Origin: Elysia marginata
Taxonomy: Eukaryota > Mollusca > Gastropoda > Plakobranchidae
DNA: 29,117 bases
Assembly (NCBI GenBank): GCA_019649035.1
Contig: BMAT01007711.1
Coordinates: 77,706 to 106,822, forward strand
Reading direction: 5' to 3'
Shown: positions 21,180 to 29,117 of the stretch, in pieces
Layout of the letters: every line of letters starts with the position of its first letter
How positions within the stretch are numbered: position 1 is the first letter of the stretch
Made by a program: the position numbers and the translations under genes
Notes under the pieces: generated by a model
What the model was told of the DNA's origin: nothing
The model's database searches: none
What the model saw: the letters and a program-made list of their open reading frames with translations, nothing else

Positions 21180-22760
21180 TTTACTCAGGATCATTTTGTG
21201 AACTTGATGAAGCCTTCGGTGTTTTTTACATTAAAATTGGTTGCAAAAAATAGTTTGAGCAAGATTAATAAGCATTCAAAGCTTTTTGTCTGTCATGAAA
21301 GTGAATCAGATTCAGATATGAAGTAAACAAGTTCCATAATTTAATTACACACTACCGGACTACAGCTCATAATACAATTAATACTAGCCTTCTTATATTG
21401 ACCCTGATTAAAACAATCCTGATATTTCTGTCAATATATCAAAATCTTTATCTAAATTTCATCTGGTATTATTACGAATTTTAATTCGAGTTCCAAATTA
21501 GTTAAATTCAAATGATATTGAAATTGCTTAACGTATGCACCAGATTTCTTTAACATATTACAGACTTTAAGCAGCAACGCGTGAGTATGACGCGAACGTC
21601 TGTAGGTCTATTTTTAGAAACTGGTTTCATTATTTTTATAGTTTCTCAATCTGCTTTCCCGATTTTCACGTACGCGTAGTGAGACACGGTGCGTGTGCTA
21701 AAGGTCTCTATTTATTGCCTCGGCAACGTCAGGACACCATTTCCCTAGCAGCAAAGAAATGCACAGCAAGATTGGATTGTGTAAGACCAAAACCGTGTGA
21801 ACAGAAAAACTTAAAGAACCTGGGAGAATTCTATCATGTCTGGGATCGTTTGGATTTATCTTAACATCAATATTAATGTCTATTGCTTTGATTCGTTCTC
21901 CCAGCCCAAACACTACATGACGCTCATACACAAAAATTGATTGGTATCCTGAAATGAATTTGGCTTTTTTATTGTGGCAAACATCAGAAGTAAAGCTATT
22001 GCTGTCAAAGTTTTTTTATTCGGTTGTATAAGCTCAAAGAAATAATTTCGAGTATGCAACTCTCTGCATCCTCTCAATGTAGGACAAATAATGCTGGTAC
22101 TGATATCGTGTTGGCACCGGGGTCAAATAAAATTTCGCAACATAGAAGAACTGGTTAAAGCAAAGACGGTTCCATAATTTACTAAGAGATACGCGATAAA
22201 TCTTTAATATAGTCAGTATACGCATGTACACGACGTGCACCTTCTGAAATGGCCTACACAGTGCTTTATAGCTGTATCTAAAACAAAGAGATATTTGCGT
22301 TAAATTAGGCCAAGTCATAAATATCTAGGCAGCGCTGTTGATGACGACGGCTTCAAAATCTCTATCAAAATGTGAAACTTGCTACCTTTAAAAAGAAGTG
22401 TAATTTTTATTAATCAAAGTTGAAATCTTTTCTATTTTAGCCCTACATAAAAAACAACGAAAACATACGCATCTTATTTTCATATTTTAACATTCTATTA
22501 TTGAAATAAATTTGCCACAGTTGCAGCTTATTTTTTCCAGCAAGTAATTAAGACATAATAAAATCTAAGCAGCTGTGTGACAACATAAAGGCCTAAAACG
22601 TATTTTTTTATATTTTACATTATATTAAAGGTTCCAACATAAAAACACAATGATGTTACACTTGCGATGTAGAATTCAGATGAATGTAGGACAAACCAAA
22701 ATTTCAATTTAAAACGAAGAACGATTTTACTTGTAGAACTCCTTATACTTATACTGGCGT
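21180..22760. other. No recognised gene
   Basis: Open frames at 21679-21864 (plus), 21698-21931 (minus) and 22034-22318 (minus) overlap or lack any family signature. I cannot support them as genes. Confidence 0.45.
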
Positions 22761-22763
22761 CAC

Positions 22764-22826
22764 TGTCTGGTGATTGAAACTCGGCGTTTGGACAAGGAGA
22801 TCCAGGGTTCAAGTCCTCGCTAGACA
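22764..22826 (+). repeat. tRNA-like sequence, probably a SINE head
   Basis: The ends TGTCTGG and CTAGACA pair as a seven-base acceptor stem (with one G-T pair), and AGGGTTCAAGTCCT forms a T arm holding an exact Pol III B box. At 63 bases it is too short for a functional tRNA and I cannot draw a good D or anticodon arm, so a tRNA-derived SINE or dead tRNA copy is more likely than a working gene. No tail could be identified with certainty downstream. Confidence 0.45.
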
Positions 22827-22829
22827 TGT

Positions 22830-25050
22830 CGATGTTTAGTCAAAGGGGAAGGCTCTTTACGTTATTTCCTCACATTAAACGCGCTCAATGAGTATTCAGC
22901 TTAAATCAAAGCAACGCGTTGTTTTTATGTGTGATTTGAAGAGATATACTTATTGTTAATGGCCTGTTGTAAAACGAAAAATAAAAAATTTAATCGCATA
23001 AATCGGTATACCAAAAAGTTGCTTCTTTTTTCTCTGATCATTTTATCATTATCCTCTTTGATAATTATGACGTACTGTAAAATAAACGAAATCTGCGCCT
23101 GTAGAAATTCAAGTTGAGCTTATATAGATTCTGTCTTAAAATTTAAAAAAAAAATAGATAAAAGGCATTGCAAAGTTACTAGATTACTATTAGATGTAAC
23201 AAGACCTTCTGTCTTTAAACATTTCCACTTTTTTAAAGAAGGAAATTTAAAGACAGTGACAAGCAAGCTATGAATTTATTTACTTGTGTTCGCCGCTTAG
23301 TTTGAAATCCCCGATTGTACCAATTAACAGAAATGTTTTCTCATAGTGAAGTGGTTTTCATTTTTAAGGAATCTAGCCGTTTAAACATAACACATGAACT
23401 CGGTATTTCACCTCCAGTGGATTTACCATAAGTTAGTTTTGAAGACCCAGGGTTCAATGACACGAATACTTCATGTCTAGCCTCAGCGGCCAGCCAGCAT
23501 AAGGTGATCGACCACATGAGTGTTACCAGATATGGCTGAAGGAAAGGGAACGGCAACCTACGTTCAAAAAGTCTCATCAAGTCATAGTTATACCCTCAAA
23601 AGAAATCTAGGACCCTACTCTTCCTTTCCCAACATAAGAGTAAGACTTATTTATGGTTTTATCCTGGACTCTTTCTAATGCTTTCTTTGCGATTTAAATC
23701 TGTATTATTTTAATAAACTTTGAAAATGTCTTTCATAGTTTTTCTCAATTCATACACACGGGTTACACTTAACTAATGCCTAATATTCGCTAAATACTTT
23801 TTTTGCTCATCGTCAGGTTATGGTAAATCGGATCATACTCTCTTCTTTTTTACTATTACATTTCTAAAGGTAAAAGCCTGCTACGGGCTATTTTTTCCTT
23901 TGTATATATTCTTTTTATCAGATTTAGTTGGAGATTTGATCTTTATTTACTGCAGCAAACAAGAGTGCTGTGTTTGTCCTCAGTTTCCTTTAACTGCTAC
24001 TTACACAAGTACACGTGCATGCTATTCTGGCAAATTCAGCAACCTCTGATATTTTCATGACATTTCTCTCGGTCCTGCACGAAGTTCACTTGAAATCAAT
24101 GTTTTGTCTCATCATATTGTAATTTTTAAAATTTAAATCAGGAAAAATCAGAGTAGTCAAATTGTTTTACTAAGTAAACGTCAAATATTTTTCTTGGTTT
24201 TTAATCATACATATGGCTAAGTTTATAGTGCGATTTTAATGCCATGGGTGTCATATTTTCCCAATACATTTTCTGATTGAAATTGGACACTTCATTTTGA
24301 ATTTGCACTTGTAGTCTCATCTTAAAAAGGTGCGAATAAAATATATATTACCGATATTACTTGAGAAACTACTCAAACGTATTAAAAAAGTAAAAAAATC
24401 GTTGTTCTTTTTGCGTATACAAAAATGCAACAAAATGATAATAGCAATGGAAAAGAAATGCATTTGAGTTCATCTTTAATATTTGACAGTGCAAAACAAC
24501 ACTGTTGGTAATTCACTTCAAGACAAGGCATTATTGTAAAAGGTTCGACAAAAAAGGAATCTCCATTCCTAATGAAGTCAATGACCTGTAGAGAATTATT
24601 TCTAAAGAAATGTAATCAGCTTTCCTATACAGAAGCCACAAGTAAAAGAAGGCACAACCTGGTCGCTTTACGATGCTTCGCGCATGTGAATTAGAATCTT
24701 ATAGCCTGCACAGGAAACGCTGCATAGAAATGAGCAACACAAATTCTTTTATGTCCTCATCCACATGCCAATAAACAATTAACACTGCTGTTTCCTTGAA
24801 CAAAATGAAGTTGAGTGACAGAGAATATTAGTAAGTCCAGTTACACATTTTGTTTGTAAAGATCATTTCTCATGAAACAAAGTGCTTTGGGTTCAGTAAA
24901 TACGTTAATCATTATTGTCAATACGGTGAATGCTATTCCAATAGATTCAATACTTTGTTTTGTAGAAGTGATTATACAGCTAAAGTGCGGCTTAAAGTAA
25001 AATGTATTGTTTTCTTGTCTTAAGTCGTGATAATTTTGTAGAGATTGAAA
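22830..25050. other. AT-rich DNA, nothing certain
   Basis: A slightly GC-richer patch at 23400-23560 contains CCCAGGGTTCAATGAC, a weak B-box-like motif, and could be an old SINE, but no tRNA-like fold or tail supports this. Confidence 0.4.
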
Positions 25051-25053
25051 GGT

Positions 25054-25135
25054 AAACGGGTCCTATCTTAGCCCCGAGGGGATGTAGGCTGCCCTAATTT
25101 TGAAAAAGTTCCCTGCTAAGTCATTTCCCCCGTTT
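25054..25135. repeat. Imperfect foldback of about 80 bases
   Basis: AAACGGG (25054) pairs with CCCGTTT (ending 25135) and CTTAGC pairs with GCTAAG inside, in matching order; CCCCGAGGGG lies in the middle. It may be a tiny foldback element or a structured downstream region of the Tctex1 gene, about 520 bases beyond its stop. Confidence 0.4.
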
Positions 25136-25653
25136 CAAGTTAACACACAAGAGTAAATGTGTAAACATTAAAACCATCAATAAATTAGATGATTTTTTTT
25201 ACTTTTAACATCTCCTCACCTGTCGCTTACACTCAAGATACATTTTTTCCCAATCTTACATTTTTGTTCTGAATTCTTTCTATCCTTTTTTAATAGTGAC
25301 GCTGATTTCCACACTTCATTCAGCTCCTTACATCTCGATTTTTAATGAAATTGGTATCTTTGAATGAAGTACAAATTTTCTTAATGTCAATGGTTTCACG
25401 TTGTGCTTGAGATTTCATTAACCTCGTCATAGCGATAAATCTTCTATTTTATAAACATTTACTGCAAAGAATTGAAGAGGCAAGGGTGGGTTCGGATGAG
25501 GAACCACCACAATACACCCAGTTGAACCCAACGCTAGATACTTCTATAAAAACAGTCACTGATGCTTTTATAATAAGGAATAAATATAGAAAAAAAAGGG
25601 CAGGACAATCGTCAAAGTTCCTCTGGTAGAATCCTCTTGTACCCGAGTCCGAG

Positions 25654-25845
25654 TTATTCAAAGTAAAGAGCGTGGAAGGTTACCACACAAACCAGCGACT
25701 TGTTCTTGTGCACGTATGACGCTACGTTATCCACTGACGTGTTCCACAGGGCACGGTCCGCTATCATTATGCCCTGGCGCTTGAGCTGCACCAGCGTCAC
25801 GTTACAAACAAACTTGTACCGTGGCCAGTCGAATGTCTTCTTTAT
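25654..25845 (-). CDS. Last coding exon of a Tctex1-domain dynein light chain-like gene
   Basis: This exon encodes 63 residues plus a TAA stop. Its translation starts IKKTFDWPRYKFVCNV and ends LVCVVTFHALYFE. The order matches the C-terminal half of the Tctex1 fold: PRYK followed by a beta strand, then QLKRQG, a strand ending in RALWNTS (equivalent to the family's SRCLWD), the D-N-x-A-S-Y-V helix, and a final strand closing on Y-F-E at the carboxyl end. Vertebrate DYNLT5 (TCTEX1D1) also has a QLNRQ turn and ends in YLE, so that branch is my best guess, recalled from memory rather than searched. The acceptor is a pyrimidine-leaning tract ending in atccag just above 25845, in phase 0, and it matches the phase-0 donor of the exon at 27344. 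Family members are cargo adaptors of cytoplasmic or ciliary dynein and act as dimers. No AATAAA occurs soon after the stop; an ATTAAA lies at 25341-25346. Confidence 0.87.
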   Translation of the reverse strand: MKKTFDWPRYKFVCNVTLVQLKRQGIMIADRALWNTSVDNVASYVHKNKSLVCVVTFHALYFE

Positions 25846-27343
25846 CTGGATTGTGTATAAAGGACAAACATTGACAATCAAACATAAGCTTTCTACTCCG
25901 TGCTAATGCTTAGTTAGAAGTTTTAAGTCTCCTCAAAGTTAGAATTAAATTATCATTAGCGATATGAATGATTCTAATAGAGAGATTTTTTTTCCACTAT
26001 GAGCATCGTATGTACACAACACTCAACCGTGGTGACTCCGCATTTGTAGTGGAGGTTTTGATTGTTTATGACGCGGTGTCGCCTACGGCTACGTATGGAG
26101 CCTTAGAACGTTTTATCTTGCAGAGGACAAAAGCAGCCTGAGATGAGAAAAGCAGCTACCTGATTCAGGTTCTTTTTTTTAATCGTACCTATAAAGAAAG
26201 TTGAGCCTTGGCCACTTAAAACGTAGCGTTTCATTGCTATGAAAACAGACTTTGTTGAAAGATTGTTCTTTAACTAATACAAATGCACCTGGAGATCAGA
26301 TCCGTGAAACTTACGAATGTAGCATGCTCATAACACCCACAGCAAACATAATTGTAATGTTTGTGACGTTATCTATTCCTTCTTACAGATCGCAATGATT
26401 GTTTACTAGAGGCATATCTGCTTATAGTTATACCAAATTTTGATGGCAACACACTTAAAATAATGTATTTATTTTGGTTAGAAAGCGCTCGCGCTGACAT
26501 ATTCCTAGCTCAAACCTGCTAAAATAATGTCATTACTGCAAACAGATAACTCACATGTTGCATGATGAGTTTGCCTAGTTAAGCCTAAAAATCTTCAAGA
26601 AATAAACCCAAAATTTGCATTTAGATTACACAAAAAAAGATGGAAAATTGACGATGTAATAAGATGCTTCTGATAAATGGATCCCAAAAGCATCACAACA
26701 AAAGTTTTAGTTTTTATTTGAACCTATTATTCAACAGAGATCTGTTTAATTCTTTATGGATCTCGATTTTGACGATCTGAAACAAGAATCCTGTTTGTTT
26801 GTTTTTTTGTAACTCTAAGTAAAACGCAAAAAATGTGTTGTTATTAAAATACCCTTTTTAAGATAATCATATCTTATGACAAAGATTATATAGTTATTTA
26901 CATTCGCCTTCTCATTTAAATATCAAACAGTTCGACAAAATCAGTAACAGAATAATTATGTATTATCACCAGTCTGAGTAGGCCTAGTGATATTATCACT
27001 ATTTAACCTAAGCAGCGACTAAAACCCCAATTTTCCATCTCGATCTTAATCATAACTACTTACATACTTATGCTGCCCTACAATCAAATGCTAAGGATAA
27101 ATTTATTTAAACTCATTGAAACAATGACACTTTTTGTTTCCACTCATAGAACTTGGTAATCAGTTTAGAAAACATGGATACTTCAATCCTATATAATTCA
27201 AAGCTTAATGCCACATATATCTATAACTTCGTATCTTATAAAGGAATATTTTTGAGGTCATTTCCATCAGTGAAAATACGTTTGGTTTTAACGCAACCTA
27301 AAGAAAAACAATTTTAGACTATAGGAACAAGATGAGAGCTTAC
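25846..27343 (-). other. Intron of the Tctex1-domain gene
   Basis: It is bounded by GTG|gtaagc and atccag|ATA, is phase 0, and is AT-rich. I see no repeat or second gene in it. Confidence 0.8.
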
Positions 27344-27454
27344 CACTTTCATAATGATCTCGCACAATTTCCTCGTGACGGCTGGGCCAGACTTGGCGTT
27401 GTAAGTGACTTCACCTAACAGCTGATCCACTATAGAAACCATGGGCTTTCTTGC
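27344..27454 (-). CDS. Penultimate coding exon of the same Tctex1-domain gene
   Basis: This is exactly 37 codons in phase 0, beginning ARKPMVSIVDQLLGEV and ending RKLCEIIMKV. It corresponds to the N-terminal helices of the Tctex1 domain, where the family reads roughly 'V..I...V...Y....C..MT..I...IK'. The acceptor is ttacccag|GC and the donor is GTG|gtaagc, both good consensus. Spliced to the exon at 25654-25845 it gives 100 continuous residues and an almost complete Tctex1 domain; only the variable N-terminal extension is missing. The intron runs from 25846 to 27343. I searched upstream to 29117 for the family's E-N-T-Y stretch and did not find it, so earlier exons are probably outside the window or too divergent to see. 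The intron upstream of this exon carries a TTATC-type retroposon tail right beside the acceptor. Confidence 0.85.
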
Positions 27455-27468
27455 CTGGGTAAGTAAAC

Positions 27469-27490
27469 AGATAAGATAAGATAAACTTTT
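27469..27490 (-). mobile_element. Second (TTATC)n retroposon-type tail, next to a splice acceptor
   Basis: It carries the same AAGTTTATC plus TTATC repeats as at 12274-12300. It ends 15 bases before the first base of the Tctex1 exon at 27454, so it makes up most of the pyrimidine-rich tract of that acceptor. The rest of the element is not visible, so this may be only a relic or a chance microsatellite. Confidence 0.4.
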
Positions 27491-27944
27491 ACCCAATAGC
27501 TTAACAAAGATTCTTGGAATTTCGCAATGTAGAATTGATCACTATTACATAGTACCGTATTTGAAAGATGGAAAATAATAAAATGATAAAAAATACATTT
27601 TTGTTTAAATAATTTTATTAAAGTAGACCATTGCTTGCCAGTCTCTAGTTCTTCCTGTAGTAACATTTCCATCTTTTTGAGAGGTCACGCATACCAAATT
27701 TGTAAGACCCATTGTGCCCAATGGGTGATTTCTGATGCACTTTCAGACTGATGATTTGTAAAGGAAGATGCGACAAACTAGTAGATCTTAGATCGAGATG
27801 CACGAAAGGAAATGTCACGCCTCATGTAGATTCACAAACTTCCAAGACTTCAAAAGAATCAATAGCAAAACAAACGCCTCTAAATAAGAAAGAAAGATAG
27901 GTCTACAAGCCGGTTCGAAAGCCACTACCATCCGTGTCACGTAG

Positions 27945-28496
27945 GGAAACTGGAAGGAAAGTCGTAGCTTTTGTCCCATCTCAATTTGTATGGAAGCGGA
28001 TGTTTTCATGGTAGGAGACTATTGTATTTCTTTAGAGTCAGTAGCTACAAAGCTTGAACGTGGTACAATTTTGGGGCGATTTATTAACCTTTTTGTAGCA
28101 ACTGTGTTTCCTAAAAACTACATTGAAGATTTTTCCATTTGTTTCGTTGCCTTGAACAAAATATTAACTACTTATTCATTTCCGCTGTTACGCAGAGAAG
28201 ACAGGAATGCTTACAATTTACCACCCGTCATTGGTTCACGGTGATGCATCAAAATTGAAGATTTACAACTTATTCTATGAACGTATTTGATGCTCATTAC
28301 CATAAGTGATTGCATTGACTATAAATTCGACATGACTATCGAAATTTTTATTATGGGGAAACTTTTGTTGTTTTTGTTTGAGGTCTTTTCTTGTAGATTA
28401 CGTATGACTGTTTCTGCTCTCTTTTACAATACATTTTGCGACGGGCAACGGTTACTGTTTGACGATTTCTATGAGTTTTACATTGATTCTTAATGG
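27945..28496 (+). pseudogene. Unusually open stretch, probably decayed coding sequence of unknown kind
   Basis: One plus-strand frame stays open for almost 550 bases with only about two breaks, although AT-rich DNA of this composition should meet a stop every 15 codons or so. Recognisable pieces such as VATKLERGTILGRF and RLLFDDFYEFYID look like protein, with many hydrophobic and aromatic residues. I recognise no family. It lies upstream of the Tctex1 gene on the other strand and does not look like its missing exon. Confidence 0.3.
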
Positions 28497-28499
28497 AAT

Positions 28500-29117
28500 A
28501 AGATTTTTTTGTTAATTGTTTTTTAAGACAATATTCTCTTACGAAATAGTAACTTAGGATTAATGACTACTTGTAGATAAAAAAATAGTTTTCATGCGTT
28601 CTTATCGAACAACTCTTCTGTTTCCACTGCTAAAAAAGCAAAAATTTCGCACGGTCAGTACGGTTGAAACTGTCATACTCCGGGGAAGCTTGCGGTCTCT
28701 ATTTGGTCACTTGACTGTAGAAAACGTAAAGGCAGTGTGATACAGGCTGCACCTGGGACAGCTTGTAACACGAAATGGGAAAAACAATAACGTAAAGAGA
28801 GCTAGATCTGAGACAACCGAATGCAGATTTTCTCAAATCTAAAGCATCGTATACCACTCTGCACCAGTAAAGTAAAAATGATAAAGCTATTAAAATGCTT
28901 TGTACACAGTATCTTGTTTTATAGATAGGGAAACATGGACCCTTGACAAGAATGTGGAAAAAATGATTTCCGCCTTTGAAAAGTGGAAGTCCTGTCGCAT
29001 TTGAAGGATCCGAAGATAAAATTGTGAAACAAGACGTATAATCAAATAACTAAAGAATGAAGTTACAGCATTTTGGCCATACAATACGTCATAACTCTAT
29101 ACAAATCAATGTTGGGT
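28500..29117. other. End of window, nothing recognised
   Basis: A slightly GC-richer patch at 28645-28760 has an open reading on the plus strand from an ATG near 28594, but there is no identifiable motif. The missing 5' exons of the Tctex1 gene were sought here and not found. Confidence 0.4.

Noticed and set aside
22034-22318. 94-codon minus-strand open frame
   Set aside because: It shows no recognisable domain or motif; an open frame of this length can arise by chance in a 29-kb window.
25449-25661. Minus-strand open frame just after the Tctex1 stop
   Set aside because: It is out of frame with the gene, falls in its probable 3' untranslated region and has no family signature.
27910-27921. 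GGTTCGAAAGCC as a Pol III B box or tRNA
   Set aside because: It lacks the closing CC of the box and no tRNA arms form around it.
1-29117. CRISPR arrays, operons, rRNA genes
   Set aside because: No regularly spaced identical repeats, no compact gene runs and no rRNA signatures are present; the window is eukaryotic nuclear DNA.

Overview
The window looks like AT-rich, intron-bearing, repeat-laden animal nuclear DNA. A gastropod or other lophotrochozoan is my best guess, but that is an inference. The evidence is split genes with GT-AG introns (THAP domain, Tctex1 domain), long GA, TAG and CA/TA microsatellites, an assembly gap inside a GA tract, a LINE relic of a kind common in molluscs, a MITE and SINE-like pieces. 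No prokaryotic gene layout, rRNA or CRISPR is visible, and almost all long open frames are chance or low-complexity artefacts.

Two real spliced genes can be supported, both on the minus strand. At 25654-27454 the last two coding exons of a Tctex1-domain (dynein light chain Tctex-type) gene join in phase across a 1,498-bp intron; the 5' exons lie beyond or were not found. At 7673-7930 the first two coding exons of a THAP-domain gene are separated by a 79-bp intron; the rest was not located.

Layout: 1-5500 is AT-rich with no recognised gene and one GC-richer block (4320-5110). 5508-6650 holds a possible plus-strand split locus whose short intron carries a complete 649-bp PIF/Harbinger-like MITE with a TTA target duplication. 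7524-7750 is AGATCTAG-rich, followed upstream on the minus strand by the THAP exons and a hairpin-bearing block. 9260-9430 is a gene-like minus-strand exon relic. 10365-13800 is dominated by simple repeats and a 169-base gap. 13138-16532 holds two opposed copies of one dispersed repeat, a candidate exon with a strong acceptor, a SINE-like block and a broken LINE reverse transcriptase fragment. 16871-19196 is an old tandem duplication, one copy of which is split by about 1.27 kb of extra sequence. 19786-25000 is mostly empty, with a CA/TA microsatellite, a tRNA-like SINE head and a foldback. 27945-28496 is an unusually open, unidentified stretch.

The genes do not form a functional cluster, and I see no sign of a dedicated new system. 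The points of interest are the genome-evolution structures and the short exons hidden in non-coding-looking DNA.
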